The notes beneath the pieces were generated by a model. It saw only the letters and a list, made by a program, of their open reading frames with translations, ran no database searches and was not told the DNA's origin. Below, piece by piece: positions 44,643-54,908 of a DNA stretch of 64,000 nucleotides. Position numbers and translations under genes: made by a program. The stretch covers positions 248,001-312,000 of the forward strand of contig CAJQUN010000225.1 of NCBI GenBank assembly GCA_907163345.1. The letters run 5' to 3'. Source of the DNA: Haberlea rhodopensis (taxonomy: Eukaryota > Streptophyta > Magnoliopsida > Lamiales > Gesneriaceae). Numbering within the stretch: the stretch's first letter is position 1; every line of letters starts with the position of its first letter.

Positions 44643-47540
44643 ATTCCGGGGTTTCCGCCTGTCAGGGATGTTGAGTTTGCCATTGAGCTACTGCCGGGGA
44701 CTCCTGCTATTTCCCGTGCCCCATACAGGATGGCACCGGCAGAGCTGAGAGAGCTGAAGGTACAGTTACAGGAGCTCCTCGACAAGGGATACATCCGTCC
44801 TAGTGTATCGCCTTGGTGTGCACCAGTCTTGTTTGTGAAAAAGAAGGATGGTTCAATGCGTCTGTGCATTGACTATAGGCAACTGAACAAGGCTACAGTG
44901 AAGAACAGGTATCCACTTCCGAGGATTGATGATCTGCTCGACCAGCTTCAGGGTACAGAGGTGTACTCCAAGATAGACTTGAGGTCGGGCTATCACCAGG
45001 TACGGGTTAGAGCTGGTGATGTTCAAAAGACGGCTTTTAGAACTCGGTATGGGCACTATGAGTTCTTGGTGATGCCTTTCGGTGTGACAAATGCACCTGC
45101 AGTCTTTATGAGCCTGATGAACAGAGTATTTCAGGAGTACCTCGATCAGTTTGTGATCGTGTTCATTGATGACATCCTGGTCTATTCAAGGAGTGAGGAG
45201 GATCATGCCGATCATCTGAGGATAGTGCTCCAGATCCTCAGAGATCATCAGTTGTACGCCAAACTCAGCAAGTGTGAGTTTTGGCTGAGCAGTGTTGCAT
45301 TCTTGGGCCATATCATATCACGAGAGGGGATATCAGTAGACCCAAGGAAGATAGAGGCAGTTATGGATTGGTCTGCCCCTACTTCAGTCAGTGAGATTCG
45401 AAGTTTTCTTGGTCTGGCTGGCTATTATCGACGTTTCATCGAGGGTTTCTCAAAGATCGCCAAGTCACTTACACAGCTGACTTTGAAGGGAGTCTCATTT
45501 TGTTGGTCAGATGCTTGTGAGCAGAGTTTCAGGGAATTGAAGCACAGACTGACTACTGCACCAGTTCTAGTGATTCCAAAGGAGAACAAAGGATTTGTCC
45601 TTTATACCGACGCATCGCTACAGGGCTTAGGGTGCGTACTGATGCAGGACAGACATGTAGTGGCTTACGCTTCGAGACAGTTCAAGCCACACGAGACGAG
45701 GTATCCAGTCCATGATCTGGAGTTGGCAGCTATAGTGTTCGCCTTGAAGATATGGCGACACTACTTATACGGTACCTCATTTACCATCTTCACTGATCAC
45801 AAGAGCCTGAAGTTCTTGTTTACACAGGCTGAGCTGAACATGAGGCAGAGGAGATGGATGGACCTGCTGAAGGATTATGGTTGTGAAATCCTATACCATC
45901 CCGGGAAAGCAAATCTGACAGCCGACGCTTTGAGTCGGAAGGTGAGGTGCACAGCAGAGGATGCCATGTGTCTATCAGCTATGTTGGGCTCCTACTGCCA
46001 TTTGGGTTTTGATTATGATGTGTCTGCTTCACCAGTACAGGTTTTGACCTTGCTAGCCGAGCCTATTATTTATGATCACATCAGGAAGGCTCAGGGGACC
46101 GATGCAGAGGTTCAGAGATGGATGTCAGTGGTTCATTCAGATCAGCCATCGAGATTCAGAGTGGCTGAGGACGGTTCTCTGAGACTTGGCGACAGATGGG
46201 TGGTTCCAGATGCACCCGAGTTGCATCAGGGTTTATTACAGCGAGCTCACTGTAGCAGGATGAGTATCCACCCAGGCGGGAAGAAGATGTATAAGGATTT
46301 ATACAGCCAGTTCTGGTGGAGGCGAACGAAACGGGATGTTACTTCGTTCGTCAAGCGCTGTTTGATTTGTCAACAGGTAAAGGCCGAGAGACAGAGGCCT
46401 GGAGGTGAACTAAAGAGTTTGGAGATACCCGAGTGGAAGTGGCAGCACGTGTCTATGGATTTCGTGACCCACTTACCGAGGACTGTGTCGGGTTTTGATG
46501 CCATCTGGGTAGTCGTGGACAGATTGACTAAAGTGGCTCATTTCATTCCCTACTGTATGACATATACGCACTTGAGGATGGCACAGTTATATGTCAGAGA
46601 TGTGGTGAGACTGCATGGGATCCCTGTTTCGATTGTGTCCGATCGAGATCCGCGGTTCACATCTCACTTCTGGGAGGGTCTGCAGACAGCTCTAGGTACA
46701 GAGTTGAGGCTGAGCACAGCCTATCACCCTCAGACGGACGGACAAACTGAGCGTACGATACAGATGCTCGAGGATACGTTGAGAGCTTGTGTGCTAGAGT
46801 TCAACACTTCATGGCAGGACTCGATAGCCTTGGTGGAGTTCTCTTACAACAACAGCTACCAGGCAAGTATACAGATGGCTCCTTTCGAGGCCCTCTATGG
46901 TAGGCGTTGTAGGTCACCCTTGTGTTGGGATGACATGGACCGTAAGTCGGTTGGAGGACCAGAGTTGGTTCAGGAAATGGAAGAGAAAGTTAAGGTTATC
47001 AAAGGAAAGATGAAGGCAGCTCAGGACAGGCAGGCAGCATATGCCAATCAACGGCGTAGACCGTTGGAGTTTCAGTTAGGCGACAGAGTTTTTCTGAAGA
47101 TCTCGCCTTTCAGAGGCGTAGTACGGTTTGGGATGCGAGGAAAGTTATCCCCGAGATATGTGGGGCTATATGAGATCTTACAGCGTGTGGGTACGCTGGC
47201 GTACCGTTTGGCTTTACCGCCTTCTCTGTCTGGTATACACGATGTATTTCATGTGTCTATGCTAAGGAAGTATGAGCCGGATCCTTCACATGTGTTGCAG
47301 CCTTCAGAGGTGCAGATTGAGTCCGATGTTTCCTACGTAGAGCGGCCTATCAGGATTCTAGATAGAACAGACCGCAGGCTTCGGAACAAAGTTATTCCTA
47401 TGATTAAGGTTCAGTGGGATCGTAGGGGTGTCGAGGAGGCTACGTGGGAGACAGAGCGACACATGGTGCAGCATTACCCAGAGCTATTTTCTGGTATGCG
47501 TTTATTTATTGCTTTATTTCATGTAGGTGAGCATGTTTGA
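44643..47540 (+). CDS. pol: TekD pol: RT, RNase H, integrase, chromodomain (open frame)
   Basis: One uninterrupted frame of about 965 codons. Residues counted from MAPAELREL at 44730: RT 1-250 with CIDYRQLNKATVK, KIDLRSGYHQ and the FIDD active site at 145-148. SPWCAP has C for the usual G. RNase H from about 288: LYTDASLQGLG, DLELAAIVFAL, FTDHKSLK and TADALSRK. Integrase from about 505: HPGGKKMYKDL with CLICQQ, catalytic D in MDFVTHLP (about 576), D in SDRDPRF (about 637), E in GQTERTIQ (about 673). Chromodomain about 870-926: RILDRTDRRLRNKVIPMIKV and VEEATWETERHMVQHYPELF. All catalytic residues are present, but the stop at 44640 and the gag frameshift prevent a normal polyprotein. Confidence 0.93.
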   Translation: MPGFPPVRDVEFAIELLPGTPAISRAPYRMAPAELRELKVQLQELLDKGYIRPSVSPWCAPVLFVKKKDGSMRLCIDYRQLNKATVKNRYPLPRIDDLLDQLQGTEVYSKIDLRSGYHQVRVRAGDVQKTAFRTRYGHYEFLVMPFGVTNAPAVFMSLMNRVFQEYLDQFVIVFIDDILVYSRSEEDHADHLRIVLQILRDHQLYAKLSKCEFWLSSVAFLGHIISREGISVDPRKIEAVMDWSAPTSVSEIRSFLGLAGYYRRFIEGFSKIAKSLTQLTLKGVSFCWSDACEQSFRELKHRLTTAPVLVIPKENKGFVLYTDASLQGLGCVLMQDRHVVAYASRQFKPHETRYPVHDLELAAIVFALKIWRHYLYGTSFTIFTDHKSLKFLFTQAELNMRQRRWMDLLKDYGCEILYHPGKANLTADALSRKVRCTAEDAMCLSAMLGSYCHLGFDYDVSASPVQVLTLLAEPIIYDHIRKAQGTDAEVQRWMSVVHSDQPSRFRVAEDGSLRLGDRWVVPDAPELHQGLLQRAHCSRMSIHPGGKKMYKDLYSQFWWRRTKRDVTSFVKRCLICQQVKAERQRPGGELKSLEIPEWKWQHVSMDFVTHLPRTVSGFDAIWVVVDRLTKVAHFIPYCMTYTHLRMAQLYVRDVVRLHGIPVSIVSDRDPRFTSHFWEGLQTALGTELRLSTAYHPQTDGQTERTIQMLEDTLRACVLEFNTSWQDSIALVEFSYNNSYQASIQMAPFEALYGRRCRSPLCWDDMDRKSVGGPELVQEMEEKVKVIKGKMKAAQDRQAAYANQRRRPLEFQLGDRVFLKISPFRGVVRFGMRGKLSPRYVGLYEILQRVGTLAYRLALPPSLSGIHDVFHVSMLRKYEPDPSHVLQPSEVQIESDVSYVERPIRILDRTDRRLRNKVIPMIKVQWDRRGVEEATWETERHMVQHYPELFSGMRLFIALFHVGEHV

Positions 47541-47560
47541 TTTCGGAGACGAAATCTTAT

Positions 47561-47574
47561 AAGTAGGGGAGTAT
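47561..47574 (+). other. Polypurine tract of TekD
   Basis: AAGTAGGGGAGTAT, preceded by TTTCGGAGACGAAATCTTAT. Confidence 0.87.
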
Positions 47575-48236
47575 TGTGATATCCCCGAAATGATTATATG
47601 ATTTTAATCATTTAATTTTAATTATGATGATTTTGGTGTTAATTCATGGGATTGAATTAATATTATTGGGGAGATTCATTTCAGGGTGCATGTGATATAT
47701 GTTGGGTTTTTGGGGTTGTGGCATGTTTATTTGGGGTGTGTGTTGTTTGTTTTGGTAAAGCATGTTAATGGGAATTGAAGTATTTTATTGAGAAAATACT
47801 ATAAATATCATGTGAGAATATTTTAATACATCGTGTTAAATACCAGGACCAAAACATAACACATCAAACCACCCAACACCCAAACACCCCCCCCCCAACC
47901 CATGCCAATCACACTGTGCACAGGCTGACTTCCCACCCCACTTGGCTCAATCATTTGACCACTCTCAGCCATCCCAAATCTCGGCCCTTCTCTCCCATTT
48001 CTTCACCAGCACTTGCTAAGCAAAGTTCTGAGGAGCTTTCCCTTTTTCATCGCCTGGAAGTCCTTCCAAAATCGGAGCAAAGTAGGGTGAGAAACCATGC
48101 TCTGTTTTTTTTTTAAACTTGTTTAAGTACATGTTTTTAGGTGGCGTGAAAATGGCATGTTAGCTTAGGTTTCTTAAAACCTTCGATTTAAATGCTTACA
48201 TGGTGTTATTATGTAACTCTCAGTGTTTTTCCTTAT
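47575..48236 (+). repeat. TekD 3' LTR, left portion
   Basis: Matches 40502-41165 and is interrupted by Harb1 after CCTTAT. Confidence 0.93.
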
Positions 48237-48250
48237 GGCTACGCTTGGTT
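48237..48250 (+). repeat. Harb1 left terminal inverted repeat
   Basis: GGCTACGCTTGGTT; pairs with 54895-54908. Direct AT-rich subterminal words (GATGGATA, ATAATGA) follow. Confidence 0.88.
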
Positions 48251-49011
48251 GCTGTGATAGGATAAATGATGGATAGATAATATGATGGATAATGAGATGA
48301 TTATTAAAGTAATGGATTAAATATATTGTGTTTGGTGTATATGATTACTTTGACTGATAATGATATATATGTGTTTGATGTAGTTGATAATATATGAGTG
48401 ATATGAAATTTATGGTCAAATACCCAAACTAACCCTGAGATAATATAATAATATATTTACATTGCACAACCGATCTTCATTGCACAAAGCAGCAGCTCAC
48501 ATCTGTGCATCTTTTTGGCAAAAAATCAAAGCTCCTGTCGTCACTTCGAATGGGTAATACAAGTAACAAACTAATTTTTGTTTCCAAAATTTTGAATCCT
48601 TCGTAGGTGTTTTCTGTAATCCGACAATTTTTGTTAATTTATTTGGGGTATGTCTGTCGAGTGATGAAAACCCTTTCCCAACATGTTCCCACATTCTGAC
48701 AGCTTGTTCTATGTTAGGGTTTATTTTTTCGGTGTGCCTATGGTTGTATTGAGAACAATTTTACAGATTATTAAGTTTTACAGCTAAATGTAGTCATCTT
48801 TCCAGGTGTATTTCTGTTTTGTGAATATATAGTCGTCTGTGCAACAGATCTTGCGCGTTGTTGCCACGAACTTCGCCAATGACCTTTGTTCATTTGAAGT
48901 GATAATATTTTGTTTTTTTTATCATAATACTTGAGTGATACTTACGGATTTCAGGTTTTACTAATTTTGTAATATGGTTACGTGGTTAGCATATTGACCT
49001 TCGAAGGTAAA
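48251..49011 (+). other. Harb1 left untranslated region
   Basis: No coding frame. AT-rich subterminal sequence to about 48460, then a probable 5' leader of the zf-GRF gene. Several AG/GT dinucleotides near 48554-48560 and 48956 could bound a leader intron, but this cannot be settled from sequence alone. Confidence 0.4.
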
Positions 49012-49892
49012 ATGACAACAAATACACCCCCTCAATGTTTGTGCGGTAATGGTCCGATGCTTTTACGTCAGGCTGGCAAATACTCAACTAATCCTGGAAA
49101 ATTCTACTACATATGTCCAGCTTCCCTCAGTCATCCTAACAAATTCATTTGGTGCCATGACTATGATAATAATGTTTTCAGATCCACTGAACAAAGATTT
49201 ACACCAACCGGCCTTGAATCAAGTACTGTAACAGGTATCATATTATTTCAATTGAAGCAGAACATGAATTTTAAAATGGATGTATTTAAGGACTCAGATT
49301 CCATGTTGTATATTACACATTTTAATTGCGTTCTATTTTAATTACATGTTTGCATTAGTTAATTAACATTACTCTCGTAGGTGGAATATATAGTGAAACA
49401 CCACCCAGTTGTGAATGCGGCAATGGCCCGATGCGTAAACGACAGGCGGGCAAATTCTCTACCCAACCTGGGAAATACTACTACATATGTCCACTGGATC
49501 TTAATCATCGGAACAGATTCTTTTGGTACGATGATTACTATGGAGCTTCTTTAAAAGCGTCTAATGTTCCAACACCACCCACCGGCCTTAAACCAAGTAT
49601 GATGAACGAAGGTGAAAACTTAGTAAGAAGAAATGTGGCAAGCGCGACACCCTTGACTTCTTCAGCTTCCTCCATGCAACAGAACTTCAGTTCCTACGAT
49701 GAACAATTGGCATTTCGTACAAGCTATGCGCATAAGGACAAAACAACATTCCATGACAACAATCAGCAAAGCAGTGAGCATTTCAAGTTGCCTAAATTGT
49801 CAGTAGAGGCAATATGTTGTTGGTTTGGCTTAATTTGCCTTGCATTATGCATATGTCTTGTATTAGTACTTGTAATTGTGATAAAATGGTAA
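49012..49892 (+). CDS. Two-finger zf-GRF protein with C-terminal membrane segment (spliced)
   Basis: Start ATG 49012. Exon 1 49012-49234, intron 49235-49380 (GT..AG, 146 bases), exon 2 49381-49892; predicted 244 aa. Two GRF-type fingers with identical spacing: C9, C11, C35, H41 and C85, C87, C111, H117, each with NPGKFYYIC or QPGKYYYIC and a following FIW or FFW. The fourth ligand is H where canonical GRF fingers have C. Residues 222-244 are hydrophobic (WFGLICLALC...VIVIKW), a tail-anchor-like membrane segment. GRF fingers bind nucleic acid in characterised proteins, and plant genomes hold many uncharacterised short zf-GRF proteins with C-terminal membrane segments. The role in Harb1 is unknown. 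It may be captured cargo or an accessory gene. Intron removal joins the two homologous fingers in frame, which supports the model. Confidence 0.78.
49235..49380 (+). other. Intron of the zf-GRF gene
   Basis: Donor CAG|GTATCA and acceptor CTCGTAG|GT. Splicing restores a single frame through both fingers. Confidence 0.72.
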
Positions 49893-50440
49893 TGTAGTAT
49901 TATGGTTTTATTGTATGACAATGCAATGTTATCATCGGTACTCAACTTGTATAAAAATAAAGCATTTTGGGGCAGACATCCAAAAATTTGTGTTTCAATT
50001 CAGTATGTATATGAAATATATGTTTAATATTATTGACTCTGACTTCAAAATAAATCAGACGTCTTGGTTGACAGATTTCTAGCAAAAAATTGTAATAAAT
50101 AATGTCAAGTTTAATTGTAATGGTTGTTGTATACTGAAATTTCATTTATGAACCAAGATGTGGTCATTTCAAGTCTGCAATTAATTTATTGTGGATAAGA
50201 AGTTTACTTTCAATTCCAATAAAACTGCTACATTAGTGATCTTTTGGATTTGCAGGCATTCATTCCTCGCAAGTTCCAGTAGTTGCAATTGCTTAAATGT
50301 GATCTTGGTTTCTTTTTTATAGCTATTCTCCAGAGTTGCCATATCAGTACACAAAATCTATATTTACAATTACTTAAGTTGCCTTTGTTGTGCTCTGACA
50401 CTTCATCACTTTTGTAAACTTTCTCATATATTTGAATACT
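49893..50440 (+). other. Intergenic stretch in Harb1
   Basis: 548 bases, AT-rich, no open frame of note. Holds the 3' region of the zf-GRF gene (AATAAA at 49957) and the leader of the next gene. Confidence 0.45.
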
Positions 50441-50782
50441 ATGAGTGGAAGTAACTCTACATCATCTGACGAATCGGTGACAAGCTTGTACACCGAAAAT
50501 GTTTTATCCCCCCAGAATACGGTTGAAGAAGCTCCCGTCGAGGTCATAGATATTTCTTCGGACGAAGCGGAAGAGTTTGCTGAAATTATCGAACTCTCAT
50601 CCGATGATGACCTTGATTTGGAACATGAGGAAGTCGCCAACCATGTAGCAGAGCAGGGTGTGCATGAGGTGAACGCCAACATTGATGTTCAAGCTGTTGA
50701 AGAGGTTGTCGTCATTGACGATACAACCAGTTCTTCAAGTTCGGGTTTGAGCTCATGCTCGTCCAACTCTATCTCTGTTTAG
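50441..50782 (+). CDS. Small acidic protein with three SUMO-interaction-like motifs
   Basis: ATG 50441, 113 aa, no intron needed. I do not recognise a named family. Three hydrophobic cores next to acidic or serine runs match the SUMO-interaction motif: VEVIDISSDEAEE (33-45), EIIELSSDDDLDLE (48-61) and VVVIDDTTSSSSS (89-101). The N-terminus and C-terminus are serine-rich. No membrane segment or zinc ligands. It lies downstream of the zf-GRF gene on the same strand, opposite the transposase genes, whose standard set in this superfamily is only transposase plus Myb-like protein. A plausible inference is recruitment to SUMOylated chromatin or DNA-repair proteins. It could instead be a fragment of a captured host gene. 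An upstream exon is possible. Confidence 0.6.
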   Translation: MSGSNSTSSDESVTSLYTENVLSPQNTVEEAPVEVIDISSDEAEEFAEIIELSSDDDLDLEHEEVANHVAEQGVHEVNANIDVQAVEEVVVIDDTTSSSSSGLSSCSSNSISV

Positions 50783-51207
50783 TCATTTACATAAGTATAT
50801 GTGAATGTTTTGTATCTATACTAGTTAGGGTACCAAAGTTTCCTTCCTTATTTCAGGAGTTTATCCATATAAACTTTAAAACAAGTTGGGTACCTAATAC
50901 TATCTTACCTGCAACTCATGCACGCTGATGTCTTTCCTTTTAAGTTTGTGGTTTATAATTATGAACAAACCATAATGTGTTGTTATCTTCTAAAATTAAA
51001 CTTCAACATATATAAACAACAAGCTACAGAAACTGATTACTTACATCTTGAAATCGTACATCGCATGTGACTTACATCAAAATAGAAACACCATTAGATA
51101 AACCTTGATATCATCTAGCTTTCAAAATACAAAAAACAACCAGTACTGAAACCTTGGATATCATGGATCCAAATTAGGCAAAATACATCATGCATGCAGT
51201 ACTTCGC

Positions 51208-52228
51208 TTACGGACCTTTGTTGAGCAGCCTTCGCATTAAGCTCACTCTTCCCTCGTGGTCCAGTCGTAGAAATAGGGCTAATTTATTCTGATTGTCCAC
51301 CAGCATCTCAGCTACAGAAACTTTGTCGTCAGTGGTTATGGATGTCATTCCTTCTAATGCATAGAAAACCATGTCCATAGCTTCAGCCAGCTTTGCATCT
51401 GATCCAAGTTGTTTTATGAGATCGGTCATGGTTGACTTTGTTATGTCAGCTAAGTTGTTAATTGCTGCAACGATATCATCTTCTTTATCACTCATATGTT
51501 TCCGTTTCTTCGAAATTCCCTTAATACTTGTTGTAGCAGCTGATAGAGGGGGCTGGGACACAGACATTGAGTCACCTGCGTCCTCGACATCTTTCAGTGC
51601 ATCATTCAGCCCATGATCCATCTCAGTTCCAACATAGTTGTTAATGTTAAGCACATCTTGTAATGCAGATGCAAATGTCTCCACATGCTCTCCAGTGGCC
51701 CGATCATTCCCAAATATATCACACCAGTCATGATAAAACGGCCATGCCTTGCTTCGCATTAACCGTGCATTACTGTCACACTGTGTGCATGATGGCAAAA
51801 AACTAATCACGTCATTTATTTCAAGCGATACAATACAGTAATGAGGAATGGTTCGAAGAATTAACCTTAACATATGATTCCCATGCCTCATTAGTTGCGT
51901 CAATCATTTTGTCGGTATCATTCCATCCAATCCCACTCCTACTTAGCATTGACACCAACGATCCATGAGTTTTTTTCCACACGTGGATTTTGGAGTGAAT
52001 ATGGGGGTTTGCGCGAATGTCCGTCGAAGGGAATACTTTCTTCATCTCATCTTCAAGCACGGACAAGTATCCGGGACGAAACCCATTCTCACTTTTAAAT
52101 CCTTTGGCCACAACAGCTTTCAAAGCATCAATAAGCGCCTCTTCTTCCTTCACACTCCAACTCCGTCTAGATTTCTCAGATTTCTTCCCTTTCAGGCCAT
52201 AGTTCCCAAGCATTGAAGGAGGGTCCAT
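51208..52228 (-). CDS. Harbinger Myb/SANT-like DNA-binding protein (two exons)
   Basis: ATG at 52228 (minus). Exon 1 52228-51866, intron 51865-51781, exon 2 51780-51208; 311 aa. The N-terminal Myb/SANT-like domain covers about residues 20-120: RSWSVKEEEALIDALKAVV, GFRPGYLSVLEDEM, ANPHIHSKIHVWKKTHGSLV and the WNDTDKMIDATNEAW end. Right after the splice is SKAWPFYHDWCDIFGNDRATG, a hallmark of plant Harbinger ORF1 and related host proteins. ISKKRKH is a probable nuclear signal. In this superfamily the Myb-like protein binds the transposon ends and helps import and load the transposase. The coding sequence is open and convergent with the plus-strand genes. Confidence 0.88.
51781..51865 (-). other. 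Intron of the Myb/SANT-like gene
   Basis: Minus strand AAG|GTTAAT to CACACAG|TG, 85 bases, phase 0. Confidence 0.75.
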
Positions 52229-52565
52229 AGCAGAAGAACGTAATCTCCAAATCCTGCAATGTGTAAACGATAGTAGTTAAAGCAAGCATTATATAGTAAG
52301 TCATGCTTCACAAATCCACTCCAGTACAAGATATATAATCTCAATTACAATTGTGTCAAACTTAAAAAGCATATAATCTAAGAAATTTACAAGCTTATAC
52401 AAGTTATACACCAAAACATTATCTTACTTAAACCATTACAGCAACGATAGGCATCCAATACATCGCATATTTCAAACAAGTAAATAACAACACAAGTCAT
52501 TCATACAGTCATGAGATTACAATTCAATTAAACTTGGAATGTTAATCCAAAGCACATCTAATTTA
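52229..52565 (-). other. Spacer between the two minus-strand Harb1 genes
   Basis: 337 bases, AT-rich, no coding frame. It should hold the promoter of the Myb-like gene and the 3' end of the transposase transcript. Confidence 0.4.
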
Positions 52566-54027
52566 TTATATGTGGTACATATTTATTGCAAACTCATCTC
52601 TCCAACTATCCCAAGCTTGTGACGACTCAAAATGGTCTATATAATCTAACTCGTTGTCATGTGGGGAGCTCAGAGTTGGATCATCCTCTTCTTCAAGAGG
52701 ATCGTTGGGCATTTGCTGACGGATGAAGTTGTGTAATAGAATGCAAGCCATAATCATTCGGTTTTGCACTTTCAACGGATAATATGACGGTGAACGAAGG
52801 ACACCCCATCTTTTCTTCAGCAAACCAAATGCCCTCTCAATTACATTGCGAGCACGACAGTGTTTTGAGTTGAAGAACTCCTTGTAATTCTGTGGTCCAA
52901 TAGAGGAATTACCCCAAGCATCCCTATGATACCGTACTCTTCTGTAGGGCGTTAGAAATCCTTCGACGTTAGCGTATCCATTGTCGCACAAGTAATAAGC
53001 CCCTGTCACATTGTGGAATAGGTATGTAAATAGTTTAACACCGAAAATTAGAACAAGTTAATCATATTTATCACTTGGACTGGTGATTGTAGCATCGTAG
53101 CCCAAAATTAATATGCATACCATATTTATAAGTACCTTTTGGAACTTTGAGGCCATCATTTCGAGTCACAGCATCTCGTAGAACCCTGGCATCTGCTGCA
53201 GATCCCTCCCAACCGCAAAGAGCATAAATGAAGTTCATATCACGATTGCAAACCCCCAATACATTTACTACAGTAGAACCTTTTCTTGTTCTAAATTTTG
53301 GTTTGTCTGTGTTACAAACATGTACACTGACATAAGTACCATCCAATGCGCCAAGACAACCCTGAGATGTTAACAAAAATCGTTACAAAGAAATAATATT
53401 TAGTGCGTAAATGTGTACATGCTTTTACTTTCAACATGCTCATCATTGACAATCGCCATTTATATCTTATACAAAAAACATTTATACGAATGTTGCAAGT
53501 ACCTTGAAGCTTTTCCATATCTCGTTACAGCAATTGTCCTCCACAGGTATAGGCTTTACAAGGAGAATTGGATATAGCTTCAAAACTGATCGTAGAACTT
53601 CATGGAAATAAATGCTGATCGTATGACCACTACGTATATAGTCATGCCCAGTAACCCTATTCTTCTTGTGATGCGCTAAGATTGACAAAAACATTGCTAC
53701 CTTTTCTTCAACCCTAACATATCTCGATTCACCTAAACCGCCCACATTACTGAGCAAGAAACACAATCGTGCAAATGCATTTCGATTCATCCTCAGGTTT
53801 ACAACACATTCGACATCTCCAGCTGAAATGATTCTAGACAAATGGTTAACTTGCGAATACATCCTCTCTCTCATGTTATACGTCACAACCGATGACCGCA
53901 CCACACGCCTTCGCTTTCGCAATAATTTCTTGTAATGTCGTGCAAGATTACACACCAACAACATAGACCCAAACAAGACACGATGAAGTGCTACGATCAA
54001 AACAATGTTTCGACGTCGTGTGTCCAT
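52566..54027 (-). CDS. PIF/Harbinger DDE transposase (three exons)
   Basis: ATG at 54027 (minus). Exon 1 54027-53503, exon 2 53361-53136, exon 3 53002-52566; 395 aa. Introns 53502-53362 and 53135-53003 have GT..AG ends. The N-terminal half has a helix-rich region (NRNAFARLCFLLSNVGGLGE, EEKVAMFLSILAHHKKNR). Catalytic triad: D182 in GALDGTYV, D232 in GSAADARVL, E306 in NVIERAFGLLKKRWGVL. YLCDNGYANVEGFLTPYR and the LHNFIRQ tail are family hallmarks. Length fits PIF/HARBI1-type transposases, which cut and paste DNA with 3-bp target duplications. No stop or frameshift is seen once introns are removed, so Harb1 may be autonomous. Confidence 0.92.
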
Positions 54028-54894
54028 GGTCGAGATACACTTTGAAATGTACACAAAAAATAAGGACATGAAAGGAAATATTAATGAGCAATTATTCAAA
54101 CATCTTGTCCAGTTCCATAACAGCATCAACTAAATTCCAACAAATTTGAAGACGAAAAAATATTGAGGGTTAACAAAAGTAATTAATCGTTTAACAAACT
54201 AACACAAATACATAACAAGTTTACATCGATAAGATGTAAATGGCATTCGATATTCGGTGTAAGTTTATATATATATGACTACCTTTGCGTCATTAAATTG
54301 GTTACAGAGCAGTGTAGTGCATTTATATACGTAATACAGAATTCTAAGATCGAAACCTACATTGATGGCTTCCGATTCTGTGTAAATAATGAAGGTGAAT
54401 GTATCGTACATCACTACCAAAGCAAAACCAAAAAAAAAAATGACCCACATTTCTCCCATTTTCAGAGCACATCAAAGATATGGAGGTATACAAATTTTAT
54501 AAACACTTACCTTTGAAACAATGTTTGTAGCACAGACTTGATGCCTCTGAAGATTGAAAAAAGGAACACCTTTTTGCTCAATAAAATGTGAGGCAAATCA
54601 AATTAGATTTTGTACTATGCCCATCAGTCAGAGATACATATGGGCGGCAAACAATTTTAATCGAGCCTCTACAATTGCGCAGACTCTTGCTTTGGAGGGA
54701 ATGGAAAGGTCTGTTTGGTCATTTTACATCGTTATCAACTTTACTGTGCAAAATGAGATTCACTATACCAACAAAAAAGGCAGATGTGTTTTCAAGGTCA
54801 AATAGTGTTCTATACCGGGCCCGCGGGATACTGGGTGGAAACGAAAAACTCAACCAAACAATTGATTACATGCTTTTCCCACTTTTATCCCATG
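54028..54894 (-). other. Harb1 right untranslated region
   Basis: About 870 bases without a supported gene: probable transposase promoter and leader near 54030-54300, then AT-rich subterminal sequence. Open frames at 54554-54950 (plus) lack similarity to anything recognisable and run through the TIR into LTR sequence, so they are discounted. Confidence 0.45.
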
Positions 54895-54908
54895 AACCAA
54901 ACACAGCC
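54895..54908 (-). repeat. Harb1 right terminal inverted repeat
   Basis: Minus strand GGCTGTGTTTGGTT, followed inward by CATGGGATAAAAGTGGG. Confidence 0.88.

Larger units (their letters stand above)
48237..54908. mobile_element. Harb1: PIF/Harbinger DNA transposon with four genes
   Basis: 6672 bp, absent from the otherwise matching TekD 5' LTR, so both ends are exact. Terminal inverted repeats begin GGCTACGCTTGGTT (left) and GGCTGTGTTTGGTT (right, minus strand); the three mismatches are transitions. Flanked by TAT (48234-48236 and 54909-54911). Contents: zf-GRF gene and acidic gene (plus), Myb/SANT-like gene and DDE transposase (minus); the pairs converge between 50782 and 51208. TIR type and the two core genes fix the superfamily. 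Confidence 0.93.
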
